Shown one piece after another: positions 10,847 through 21,377 of a stretch of 64,000 bases of DNA. Location of the stretch: the NCBI GenBank assembly GCA_012932865.1, contig SAXG01000119.1, forward strand, positions 1-64,000. Direction: 5' to 3'. The notes under the pieces are model-generated. The model was not told where the DNA came from. It worked only from the letters and a program-made list of their open reading frames with translations, and made no database searches. This DNA is from Amylostereum areolatum. Its lineage: Eukaryota > Basidiomycota > Agaricomycetes > Russulales > Stereaceae. Made by a program: the position numbers and the translations under genes. Every line of letters starts with the position of its first letter. Positions within the stretch are counted from its first letter, which is position 1.

Positions 10847-11418
10847 GACCTGGGGCGCCGGGAGGGCTGGAGCCTGGCGGTAAGGGCACGGGTGCGCTCT
10901 CTGGATATCCGTCGTGTTTTGTCGTCTATTTATGATACTCGCCCAGCATCGTCGTCCTGCATCGTTCCGAGTTACTTACTGCACTTGTATCCTATCAGTC
11001 CGGGGTTTCCTCACAGCCATTGTCGAAGCATAGATTGCTTTTCAGTTATTACGCGCCACATCACCATGTTTGTTCCTGCATCGAAATCCTCGGCACTCGA
11101 CCATCCCGTTTCAACAGATGGATACCTACCAGGACCGCCGCCTCCACGTTTTTCATAGAACATTCCACCATAACTCCGCGTCTTTCCAGGTCTCCCCCAA
11201 CGGTTCACTGCCACTGTCATACGGTTGGTCATTCGCGTCAAGCTGCTGAAGGTCCTGAGTGGAATTTCCGACCGGGTCCTCGGTTGCTCTTCCACGGACC
11301 ACGGAGCATGAGCGTTCCAGTTCTAATCTAAGTACCCTCGCTGCTGATCCTCACATCCGTTGACATCCCAAGGTCCGCGTCACCCATTTCGAAAACAACA
11401 CAAGCCACATTCTTCCCC
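10847..11418. other. Convergent intergenic spacer
   Basis: Lies between two genes that converge, so it should hold both 3' UTRs. Overlapping small frames on both strands have no recognisable content. An 82-codon minus frame (11328-11576) could be an alternative 3' exon of the downstream gene, but no splice pair was convincing. Confidence 0.4.
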
Positions 11419-12048
11419 TTAGACTCTTTGTGCTCCTCTTCCATGATCCATCCATCTGTCAGACACTTCAGCGGATGACTCGCCCGACCGAGGCTTGGAG
11501 CGCGCCATTCCGCTGACTCTCGCGCAGACCTCGACATCGGTATCGGATTGCGCAGCGATTTCATCCAGCGCGACAAGCACGCGTGTGGTCAATTGTAGCA
11601 GTGGCAAGAGACCCCGATCGCGGAAGCGGCGCTGTCCATCCCTGGTGGCGGGCGTTCCGAGCGGGCGCAGCACCTCGCATTCAAGCCACACGAGCGTGTC
11701 GAAGCGCGTGATGAAGTTTTCGAAGATCCGTTTGCGCGCGGGGAGGAGGACGTGGACGACTTTGGCCAGACGCTCGGCGTCTTTGCGACGATCGGGAAGA
11801 GTGGCCAACGAGGCCTCGCGGCGGAGGTATACAAGGGCGGTATCGGGGTCCTGGAGCGCGCGTGCGAGGTCGTGGACGAGGTGAGCGTGAAGCGTTGGAA
11901 GGAGCGCATGAAGCGGGACCAAGGGGCCAGAATTGATTGAGAAGAGATACCGTTGGGCGGAGGCGGGGAGTTCGTGAAAGGGGATGTTAGAGAAGCGGTA
12001 AGGGTAGGGCGTGTAGGATAGGGAGGAGAACCTGGATTTGCAGGGCAT
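11419..12048 (-). CDS. Conserved-looking hypothetical protein, 209 residues
   Basis: A single open frame from 12048. The protein is mainly helical with Leu- and Arg-rich stretches such as LHAHLVHDLARALQDPDTAL, KVVHVLLPARKRIFENFI and LLPLLQLTTRVLVALDEIAA. I see no signal peptide, membrane segment or known motif. It is divergent from the MAPR gene across 412 bases and convergent with SEC2. The last ~40 residues are low-complexity polar, so the true 3' end could be a spliced exon. Function unknown. Confidence 0.55.
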   Translation of the reverse strand: MPCKSRFSSLSYTPYPYRFSNIPFHELPASAQRYLFSINSGPLVPLHALLPTLHAHLVHDLARALQDPDTALVYLRREASLATLPDRRKDAERLAKVVHVLLPARKRIFENFITRFDTLVWLECEVLRPLGTPATRDGQRRFRDRGLLPLLQLTTRVLVALDEIAAQSDTDVEVCARVSGMARSKPRSGESSAEVSDRWMDHGRGAQRV

Positions 12049-12460
12049 GGCAAGGACGAGGGTGAGCGTTGAACGGTGGGACTTGGAAATAAGATGGAAA
12101 AACGGAGCAGGAAATTCTACTTATGTAGTATATGTGGTCAACAAAGCGGAGTTGCCTCCTGGAAGGCCATTGTTCTTTCGAGCCCAAAGGCGGCGAGAAT
12201 ATGCTGGAAAAATGCGACCTTTCGATCTGTTTGATTTTGAGTCGATCTTACGGTAAGCACCTGTTTATGTTACATAGCACCTCATGATATCCTTTCCCTT
12301 CCCTGCGAGCCTGGCAACAGGCAAGCCTGGTCACAAATCGGGAGAGCCTGATTCGACGCGTCGGGCGCGTTGTGCACGTGGAAGAGCTACACAATCACGT
12401 GCCAATGCCCGGTGCTGACGCGGACGACAGCGACTCGGACTTCCGCGACATACAGGTTCG
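12049..12460. promoter_or_regulatory. Divergent promoter region, hypothetical gene / MAPR gene
   Basis: 412 bases between opposed start codons. It contains CACGTG at about 12374-12379 and a related TCACGTG at about 12396-12402. This is an E-box-like core used by bHLH regulators in fungi and could serve either gene. Use is inferred only. Confidence 0.4.
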
Positions 12461-13132
12461 ATGACGATCTCATCTCTCGACTTGCTTTTCGGCAGCCTCA
12501 TCCTCGTTTTCCCTGCAGCCTACTTCCTCCAGAACTACCTCTCTCCAAACCCGGAGCCTCCATCGCGCGACTCGGAACCGGAACCTGCGCAATCGCAAGA
12601 AGAGACGAAGAGTATCATGCAGGCCGAGAGGACAGATTTGGCGCCGCCGAAGGACGACCCTTTTACGTTGGAGCAGCTGAAACAGTTTGACGGCGTAGAC
12701 GAAAGCAAGCCGATCTACGTCGCAATCAAAGGTGCGTTTCCGCCCACCAAGGAAAGAGGAGGCGGGCGCTGACGCCGAACGTCGTCATTGTCGGCGCGGT
12801 GGGAACAGGCACGGTGTTCGACGTCTCGCACAAGCGAGACACGTACGGACCCGGAAAGTCGTACAACCTTTTTGCGGGGAAGGACGCGAGCAAGGGGCTC
12901 GGAATGTCCAGCTTGAAAACGGAGGACGCGGTGCCAGATTACAGCGGTCTACCGGAGAACGAGCGGAAGGTGCTCGACGACTGGCACAGTTTCTTCACGT
13001 GCGTGGGCCGTCTCAGTTTCCTCGCGTTTCGGGTGCGGGTGCGGGACGATCGGGCTGACGCGCGCAAGCAGGAAGAGATATAACATTGTGGGCAGGGTGG
13101 TCGATCTACCACCTGCGGTTGCCAATTTGTGA
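12461..13132 (+). CDS. DAP1: Membrane-associated progesterone receptor (MAPR/Dap1) haem protein
   Basis: Dap1-type proteins bind haem in a cytochrome-b5-like fold and support P450 enzymes of sterol synthesis, such as Erg11, at the ER. Exons 12461-12731, 12809-12998 and 13072-13132 give 173 residues. Residues 4-26 form an N-terminal anchor (LLFGSLILVFPAAYFL). An acidic linker follows, then FTLEQLKQFDGVDESKPIYVAIKG, FDVSHKRDTYGPGKSYNLFAGKDASKGL and YNIVGRVV, which together match the MAPR domain. The tyrosines in KSYNLF and the preceding segment are the usual haem-side ligands. The last acceptor (GCAG at 13071) was chosen because it restores FFTKRYNIVG. Confidence 0.92.
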
Positions 13133-14879
13133 TCGGACGATCATATGAGGTCAGGGAGTGGGGAGGAATTTGAATCATCGAGCCGCGTCAGGCTCAAGAG
13201 TATGGGTTCTCTGGGCTGGAGAAGGTGTACGATATGGTAGATGTGTGGTACGTCTTTGGCTATCCAGCTGGACTATCTTCTCATTTGCAATGCGGTGTAG
13301 ACCAAGACAGTTCGTGTTTGCTCTCATATGGAAGAAGGGGCGTATTGCGTCGACGGTTTGTCGAAAAGCGAATGATGATCATCGGCCTGTGTTTATTGGT
13401 CGCTCCCTAGCATGCGATGAGCTCAGAGCTGCGGCTACAGTATTCGTTAGGGAGTGTGTTTGCGGCCACTTCCACTCGTGTTCATGGTGCTGCGATCTTA
13501 GGTATCGCGCGCGCCAGATCATTTGTAACATGCAGCAGCAAGGGAACCAAGCTTGCAACGATCTCGCGTTCATTGGCGCGTTGACGATGAGCCAACCCAA
13601 TGATGGTCTCAATCTTCCTGAATGCGTCTGCTGTCATGTAGGTTTGCGATGGGGTTGTCAACGTCAACCCCCTGCCGCCACTGGCGTTGGCGTCGAAAGA
13701 AGGGGTTGGCAAGGGTGTATTGTATGGGCACCGCGTGAGTGTACGACATGGTAACTGCCTTTCCTCAAATGATGGTCGATGCGCAATGACCACCAAGAGG
13801 TCATTTGCCATTTACCATTTGCCAATCGCAGTGTCCTGGTTCGTATTCAATCATTTGGAGGCTTGGAGCCCCCTAGGGCCCTAATCCAACTTCAAATACA
13901 CCGAGGAGGCGCGGCTGGAGATGCGAATGCCGAAGAGCGGTGTTGGCGAGCTGTCAGATGGACTTACATACGTTGCACGATGAGTGAGCCGGTGCAGAGC
14001 TCGAACGTTTGGTGTCAACTCGACGCCGACGCAAACGGTGACCAGGCGTTTAGTTGACCGACGTTCAAGGGTCTGGCGCGCCCCGACGTGGGTTCGCATC
14101 AACTTTCCAGTGATGGCGAGATGAAACGTGGGCGCGGACTGACGCTCATCGAGCCATGTGCGTTTCCGGTCCGCATATGTGTATTTCGTGCACATGTCCT
14201 TGCATCAAAAATTAGAGCAGCTGGATTGGAATCAACTTGAAATGAGCAGCGCGCCGAGCTGTACCAGATGGATCGAGGAGGAGAGGGGGGCGGTCAAACG
14301 TAAGAAAGGGCGCTGAGGAGAGGGTTCCAGAGCGTGAAGCTTGAAGGATGAACGACAGTCCGACAGTCGAGACAGAGAAGTTTGGAACTTGGAAGGAGGA
14401 GAACCGAAGGCGTCGCCTGAGACACGGCGGCAGCGAAAATCCCAAACGTGATCCGCACAAGCGCCGATGAGAGCCGGCGGAGGTGCCAAATGGGGCTTCC
14501 GATGCCGGCCGAACAATCCCCCCGATAACAAAGTCGACTGGACGATGACCAAGGAGCAGAGAAAAGAGGGGTTTCTCTTGACAGATAGAGTTGAACAGAC
14601 GGAAAGACCGCGCGGAAGTACGTAGCACCATGCCAGCCTGATAAGTACATGGACATGGACGGCGGAGGAGGAAGGGAACTGTCGGTGGCTGAAAGTGGCG
14701 TTGGTTGTACATATTTGTGCCCCCGCCGGAGACGAGAGCGCCGAAATTGCCTTTTGCTGCTCAGCAACCCGTTGCATCCGCGGCGTCTCCCCCTTCCTCC
14801 TCCTTCCTCCCCTCCCGCTCCTTTTCTTCCGTCCACCACCGTCTTTCTTCTTCTAAATCCCTCCCTCTTCTCCTGCAAA
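13133..14879. other. 1.7 kb without a recognised gene
   Basis: Frames occur on both strands (for example minus 14212-14712 and plus 13158-13754), but they overlap each other and show no domain. The part next to 14880 is pyrimidine-rich just before the G-alpha start codon, fitting a fungal promoter and 5' UTR. The rest may hold the 3' UTR of the MAPR gene and decayed sequence. Confidence 0.4.
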
Positions 14880-16284
14880 ATGGGTTGCGTTCAGTCTGCC
14901 GGCGTCGACGACGAGGCAAAGGCTCGTGCGTCGCCCTTTCCTCCTCTTTTCAACCACCCATTATCATTTCTTACTCATCACATGGTTCTTCCGCCACAGG
15001 CAATGACGAGATCGAGAGCCAGCTCAAGCGGGATAGGATGATGGCGAAGAACGAAATTAAGATGTTGTTGCTCGGTGCTGGCGAGTCCGGCAAGGTGCGT
15101 CGTGGCTCCCCCTTTCCTCCACTTTTGGCGCTGACGCTGTCCCCCGCCCTTCGTCCCGCAGTCCACCGTGCTCAAGCAGATGAAGCTCATTCACCACGGC
15201 GGTTACAATGAGCAGGAGCGGGACTCTTACAAAGAGATTATCTTCTCGAACACCATCCAGTCTATGCGGGCCATCCTTGAAGCCATGCCACAGCTCGACA
15301 TCTCTCTTTCCCCCCAGAACGATGCCCGCCGTTCCATCGTCATGTCACTCCCGCCACAAATCGAGGCCGATGTCCTCCCAACAGACGTGTCCGACGCCGT
15401 CCGCGGTCTGTGGAGGGACCCTGGTGTCAAGGAGGCCGTCCGCCGTTCGCGCGAGTTCCAACTCAACGACTCGGCCGTCTATTACTTCAACGCCATCGAC
15501 CGCATGTCCAACCCCGGCTACATGCCCACGGACCAGGACATTCTTCGTAGTCGTGTCAAGACCACCGGTATCACCGAGACGACGTTCAAAGTTGGCGAGC
15601 TCACATACAAGCTATTCGATGTCGGAGGTCAACGTTCCGAGCGGAAGAAGTGGATTCACTGTTTTGAGAACGTCACCGCGCTTGTGTTCCTCGTCTCCCT
15701 CAGCGAGTACGACCAGATGCTGTACGAGGATGAGAGCGTCGTAAGTTTCTTTTCCAAGCGCCCGCGCCCCTGATGCCCGTATTGGCCGGAGGCTGATCAT
15801 CGCGCCACAGAACCGTATGCAGGAGGCGTTGACGTTGTTCGACTCGATATGCAACTCGCGCTGGTTCGTCAAGACCTCGATAGTGCGTTCCACCCTTTAT
15901 GCTCTTTGTCGTCATTCCCCCTGACCGTCGCGCGTGCCCCATCAGATTTTGTTCCTCAACAAGATCGACCTGTTCGCGGAGAAACTTCCCCGGTCACCGC
16001 TAGGCGACTACTTCCCGGACTTCAACGGCGGCGACGATTACGACGCGGCGTGCAACTACCTCCTCAACCGCTTTGTCAGCCTCAACCAAAGCGCGGCGAC
16101 AAAACAGATCTACGCCCACTATACCTGCGCGACGGACACGCAACAAATCAAATGTGCGTCTTGGTCATCATCCTCGTTAGACCGTCGACGCTGATGTTTT
16201 GTCTGGTTTCGCTCCACAGTCGTCCTGAGCGCCATCCAGGATATCCTCCTGCAGATCCACCTGCGGGAGTGCGGTCTTCTGTAG
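14880..16284 (+). CDS. Heterotrimeric G-protein alpha subunit
   Basis: Couples membrane receptors to cAMP or other signalling, with roles in mating and nutrient sensing in fungi. Six exons (14880-14925, 15000-15094, 15162-15740, 15811-15882, 15946-16153, 16220-16284) give 354 residues, the normal length. The start MGCVQS is a myristoylation/palmitoylation site. The P-loop GAGESGKS spans the second intron. Later come switch I around [12 protein letters not shown] (Arg and Thr conserved), switch [20 protein letters not shown], the guanine motif FLNKIDLF and TCATDT. The C-terminus ECGLL keeps the Cys at -4 that pertussis toxin modifies in Gi-type subunits. This places it in the fungal group I-like class by inference. 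No lesions. Confidence 0.96.
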
Positions 16285-19200
16285 CCGGGGCGTGTCTTCG
16301 TCTGTCTAGATCTGTCCGCTGTTGTCTCGTTCTCGTCTCTCGCGCCACATCACGTCCTACCGACCTACCTATCTGTATGCACTATCTACCGAGCCTCTTA
16401 TCCCCTCCTCTTCCCGTCTCATTAGTTTCAGGATTCCTCGTTCTCAATGGCTCCCACTACATCTCCGCCTTGGCCTCGCGTTGTTATTTACCCCCCTTTT
16501 AAGGATCTTTTTCCCCTTCGTTTCTTCTCTTCTCTCGTTCGCTTGTTTCCGTCGCGTCGACGCCTCGCTGTCTTCCCCGTTTTGTAGCTTCACCTGACTT
16601 TGGTTCCGTACGGCTCCCTCCTTCGCGCCCCCCTTACAGTACATAGGATACCGTTTTCTTTCCCTCGCGTGCGCGTCCCTTCTACCTAATCCGTTTGTTT
16701 CTTACCTGTTCCGGGCGCGCGCGCAGAGCATGTAATCGAGCCTACCCTTTCCTTCGTCGTTCCTCGCCCCCCTCCCGCGGCCGACCATATGTCATTCGTT
16801 TGCACTCCCGCTCGTTTTCGCTTCTCCGTTCTCTTGGTATATTCTTGGTTTTCATGATCGGTTACGAACGACGGGGCGGGGGTCATTTATGTACTACTTA
16901 GGGCTAGGGACATGGGGTGCACCGGGGGGTCTGAATGAACACGACGAGATCGATACCCATTCTGATATGGCTGGCTGGGCAACTTGAAGCGTTGGAGGTT
17001 GTTGGGATAACAAATCAGAAGATCATGATATTGGTGGTGGGTACTCGGTACTCGGTACTTGGTACACTTACAAGGGTGGAAAGTGCATCTGTAGATAAGG
17101 ACAAAGAACGAATGGTGTAGCACCTCTACATGGGCCGGAGACCATACGTAGGCTGTTCTTGAACGACCCGTTTCCTGATACGCCAACTGGGGTGATATGG
17201 TCGCTTGAAGGTCGTTTCACGGAACGAGGTTAAGTATCATGTATCTCTCCTGCCAACACCGCACTGCATTCCGACTATCGGTGGGCGTTTGAAACGCGCG
17301 CGGGTCGAAGAACGCTGGTTCTGATCAAGGAAAAAAGGTCAGTGAGCATTCAATTGGATGTCGAATGCCTAGCCACGTCGGTTGCCGGCGAGTAACCGTC
17401 GCCTCAGTCTTCAGTTTTGGGACAAGAGCATCTTCAGGCGCCACGGTGAGCGGGTGGAAGGCGGGGGTGATGAGAATATAGGATCGCGGCACTCTTTGAT
17501 CGACGGTTTCCAATCCGAAACGCGGGTGACCAAAAGGTATGCACGAGGGCATACGCGCACTTTCATACGGTATGAACAGGAGTCCTCTGCCATTCGTTCC
17601 AGCTGGAGCTCTGGCCAGTCCCGCTTCAGCGCAACCTTCTAGCTCAACCCGGGCGGTCCGTTTGCCCTCAAAGTCGAGAGCAACGTCCCCTGGGCGAGCA
17701 TGTGAAGGCACCATGCAGAAGGCGCAGTCCTGCCAGTTGGAGGAGTTTTTGATGAGTTCACGCGCACAAGAGTACGTGCTCATACTCACTGCATTACGAT
17801 GAAGGGAGTTGAGTGAGGCGAGCCTCTGTAAGGGGTTTCAGGTTCTGCCTGAACGCCATGCAGTGATCTGTAGTGATAAACGTGCAGGAAGAGATGCGCT
17901 GCCGTGGCGTACAAGTTTTGGATAACATTACTGAAGGGTTGTCCAGTGTAAGTCGTCGGGAAATTCTTGAAGGGAAACGGCGGTGGATCGAGAGAAGGCC
18001 AGGCCAGGTTTCCTTGCCTGTGATACACCAAAACATCCAGCAGGGTGACTACTGTACAAAGAACTCCAGGCTCCTGAGTCCATGGCTGCGCAGTGCCAGA
18101 CGGTTCAATATTCAATGGTCACGGTCGGGCGGTGCTATCACCCGTGACTCTACGTGATCTTCCGTGACCGTCCGTCTCTGACGTCACGCCTCGCGACTTT
18201 CTTTCATCCTTCCATCCGTATCAGCTATTACGCAACCTTCACGGTAGACCATGTACGTCGGTCAAGGTATTGGCGCAGATGGAGAAAACTTACGCTGCGT
18301 AATAAGGCGAAGTGGCGGTCCCCGCCCGCTGGCCTTCGACGGGCCCCACCTGGGCTTTCCCGGGCTTTCGCCGTGCTTGTACTAAGGCTACAGGATGTCT
18401 ATGGTATGCTGCGGTCCTCGCACAGTAGTCGCGCGTCTTCATATACACCACCCGCTCCTGAAATTTCTGTGGTGTACAGACTTGAATCGAACGTATCGTG
18501 TTTGTAACGTCATTTCGTCTATTCACCGCCGTATCAACCCACTGATATATGTTCAAGTTTTATTCGCATTTAACTTATGTACCTCTGACGTACGCCTTGC
18601 ATGGGGCAATGTTTTCGTCGTACGCGGTAATGGTCATGCCGATTAAGTATCTGGTCGTACCACCCGCGGTCACTCTTCACATTCACAGGCCGTCGCCGTG
18701 CAACGTTGGAGACGGCAATCGTTCATAGCTCCCTCTCTCCCTCTATCCGACCAAGTTGTCCATTGTCTGCTGAGAAAGTGCGTAGGCGGACCGCCGGAAC
18801 GCTCGCGATAATTGGTGGATCGTCCTGCTTCTGCTCCGACGTGCGTATGCCATATATTCCGAAGTAGGTTCGACCTCATGATGTTCATTTTGACCCTGAT
18901 TCCTATAGATATCCCAAGGGCACGCCTCATATGTACTTCCAAACATTCGCGAAGCATTGGAGAGCACATGCAGGGCTATCACTGGTGGACATACAGACTT
19001 CGATGCCCACGGGAAGGTGTGGGTAGAGATCTTGAACAGGAGCTGAACCTTGTTTTGGGGGGATCGTCTACCAGGTGGAAAGACGTTCCGTTGCATTGTA
19101 TCAGCTCCCTCCAACGACAGAGGTTCGTACATCCTGTGTTGTTCGTGTGTTGCGCTTTCAGCCTCGATGTCCAACTCTCGAAACGGGTCTCAGGCGCTCT

Positions 19201-19729
19201 GTTTACTCTGGGGGACGGTGCGCGGTCGGCTGACTCCCAAATAAGCAACAGTTCACGATGTCCAGTGTTGATTGGCGTTCGCAGCTGCTTACTTCCTGGT
19301 CCCGGCCGGGTCAATGATCAGCGCGCCAAAGCTGAAGCTGAAGAGCAACGGCAGGCAGGTCGACGTACCTTTGCGCGTCTTCGGACGAGGTCATGCGGGC
19401 AGCTCTCCATAGGTCGATGGGTGAGGGCGTTGAGCTGTCATGTAACGCCCCCGAGGGAGTGCGTGCGAGCTGATTTCTCCGGGTTGTATCCACCGCTTGA
19501 AATCGAGTTTACCTCTTCATCCCTAAAGTTCTCATAGTACGCATTTCGAGGCCCTGCGAGCCCGCTCAGATAGGCTCAGGTCTCCAAAGCTGACCTCAGT
19601 TTGTCAAGATCCGAACATCGGAATGGCAGAAGGTGTCGGCGGGCATTTTGGCGTGTTTCTCTGTACATGACCGAGTAAACCCCGACGTACTTGGCGCGAG
19701 GGTAGGAAGGAGTTCGACGCCGTCACCGC
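16285..19729. other. 3.4 kb gene-poor stretch next to the CACTA element
   Basis: The first ~600 bases are pyrimidine-rich and probably include the G-alpha 3' UTR. A short imperfect tandem of GTACTCG words lies near 17040-17065. Overlapping minus-strand frames at 17325-18115 are listed as a weak candidate. The rest shows only short frames on both strands. Nothing is recognisable as a transposon internal domain or LTR. Confidence 0.4.
17325..18115 (-). CDS. Possible gene, unidentified, exons uncertain
   Basis: Two adjacent minus-strand frames look more protein-like than their surroundings. The upstream one (18115-17786) contains TYTGQPFSNVIQNLYATAAH followed by LFLHVYHYRS. The downstream one (17789-17325) contains AFCMVPSHARPGDVALDFEG and LLFIPYESARMPS. 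The first has a faint resemblance to the helix of Mob1/phocein proteins that ends in AHIYH, but the zinc ligands and flanks of that family are not visible, so I do not name it. A join between the frames was not resolved. It may be a decayed gene. Confidence 0.25.
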
Positions 19730-19732
19730 AAC
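19730..19732. repeat. Target-site duplication AAC, left
   Basis: Three bases directly before the CACTA tip, matching 26937-26939. Confidence 0.75.
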
Positions 19733-19745
19733 CACTATAAGGACA
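19733..19745 (+). repeat. CACTA element left terminal inverted repeat
   Basis: CACTATAAGGACA, pairing imperfectly with the right tip. Confidence 0.8.
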
Positions 19746-19756
19746 AGTCATCCTGT

Positions 19757-20000
19757 TTTCCACCGTGTTTTCCGGTGAAAAGCAGAAAAGCGGTGATTTA
19801 CAAGGTGATATCGCGAAGGAGGTGATTTGGACTGAAATCTACCGTGTTTGCTTCGAGCTCTTAGAGCGGTGTATATCACCCACCGAAATCATGTCCACTT
19901 GCACGCTGAAAACTAGGTGAAAATGTACTGAAAAACAACAACACGGAAATTTTGTGTTCAACATGGCAAAATAAGGTGGTTTTCATTGTAGAATGGATGT
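19757..20000. repeat. Subterminal GGTGA-rich region, left
   Basis: Repeated words of the form (C)GGTGAAAA, GGTGATTT and GGTGATAT, plus a few inverted copies (TATCACC), within the first ~250 bases. Clustered subterminal motifs are the transposase/accessory-protein binding sites in plant CACTA elements; use here is inferred. Confidence 0.55.
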
Positions 20001-20338
20001 GTGATATACAGAAAGCAGGGCCTCGGGTGATTGGGTGTATACTCTCCTTTCCTACCGCTGCTATGGTCCCTGAGACGACGTGTATGTACTGCATATACTG
20101 ACAGCTCGTAGCCTGTTCTGTGCGCGAGGAGCAAGGATGGAGTGGGAACAGTGTGAGCGAGCGAGGAGAGAGTACCATAGGATACAGTCCGTCGATTGCG
20201 AGGGACTCGGCCGTGGGTAGAAAGTACGGTGTTGTTCCGCCAAACCCATCGTGTCTGCCATCCAGTGGGACGACACGCATGCACAGGAAAGATAGGCTGA
20301 GGAACGCGGTTAGTGACATTTCCCTTCTCGAGCACATA

Positions 20339-21059
20339 CTACTCACCACCATGTAGCATGACACCCTCGTTCAATCCTCTTCCACTTCGAAATGCCAAAG
20401 ATGGCGTCGTCAATCTTGTCCTAAGTCCGTGGGCGTGCTTCGATATTTTGACATGTGCACGCGAACTTCGAAAAGGGTTTGGCACCGTGTTCCGCAACCG
20501 TGATGAGAATACTGGGATAGATGGGATGAACCGATTCAATCGCCATGCTCGTACCCGTACGACCTTGAGTCCGTACGACCTTGAGTCCTGTGCGTAAGCG
20601 GCGTCGAGCGAGGTGTGACTTGATCGTCGGATCTTGTCGCCTGTGTCGTAACGAGAGTAACGGTGGGGCTTGTTGTCGACGATCTCGACGTCGTAGCCAG
20701 GAGCAGTGTCGGGAGGGGTCGGGGGTGAGATGGAGGAGGCGTGGGAGGTCACAGGCCGCATGGTTGAAGTCAAGCGAGAGGGTGTGGGGGTGCTGGGCGA
20801 AGACAAAGGTGGCAGTGTTGATGGGGAGGGGGAGGGTGTAGGCAGCGGGTGGCGGCCCTGGCGGGAAAGAAGTACGGGATGGTGGCGAGGAGGGCATTGA
20901 GGAGTCGAAGAAGGTGGGGTTTGACGGCGAAAAATCTGAGGCAAGCATGAACGCGGAGATGAAAAGACGGTGGCGCGAGGAGCCCTTCGCGGCGAGGACG
21001 CCGCGACGCGTCACCGCCGGTCGGATAAGCGCCGACCGAGTTTCGATTTCAAAGGTCAA
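20339..21059 (-). pseudogene. Damaged coding segment inside the CACTA element, possible captured gene
   Basis: Coding-like sequence switches between two minus-strand frames. One frame gives SSPPSRTSFPPGPPPAAY, PINTATFVFAQHPHTLSLDF and, nearer the 3' end, MAIESVHPIYPSILITVAEH. The other gives GYDVEIVDNKPHRYSRYDTG and RRSSHTSLDAAYAQ. The second switch coincides with an exact 16-base tandem duplication (20556-20571 and 20572-20587), which would shift the frame. I do not recognise the protein. Its place between the transposase 3' end and the left tip is where transposons often carry captured host fragments. An unrelated element-specific gene with introns is also possible. Confidence 0.4.
20556..20587. 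repeat. 16-base perfect tandem duplication
   Basis: CGTACGACCTTGAGTC occurs twice in a row. It is not a multiple of three and falls in the coding-like segment, where the open frame changes. Confidence 0.85.
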
Positions 21060-21377
21060 AAGATGACGGCCAAACCCTTTGAAACTTGGGATTCATAATT
21101 ATATACATGCTTGCTATTGGGCAAAAATATAAATCAGACTTCGATTTCACGGAACGGGGAGCTACTGACCTGGGGACGACGAATGCGGCGCATGTAGTTT
21201 GACCAGCATGAATCCGTACCGGGCCTGTACCAAAAATCCAACAGGACGACGGGATCCCGTCGTAGATTACTGTGCAGCGGGATGGGGTCCGGGGATCGTT
21301 TGGTAGACGGGATTCTGTGTTTGTCAGTTATCATAGACCATGAATGAACCTAGTAGGCCTGCTCACCTCGGTGGAGC

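Noticed and set aside
16285..19729. LTR retrotransposon remnants
   Set aside because: No long direct repeats, primer-binding site or reverse-transcriptase motifs were seen.
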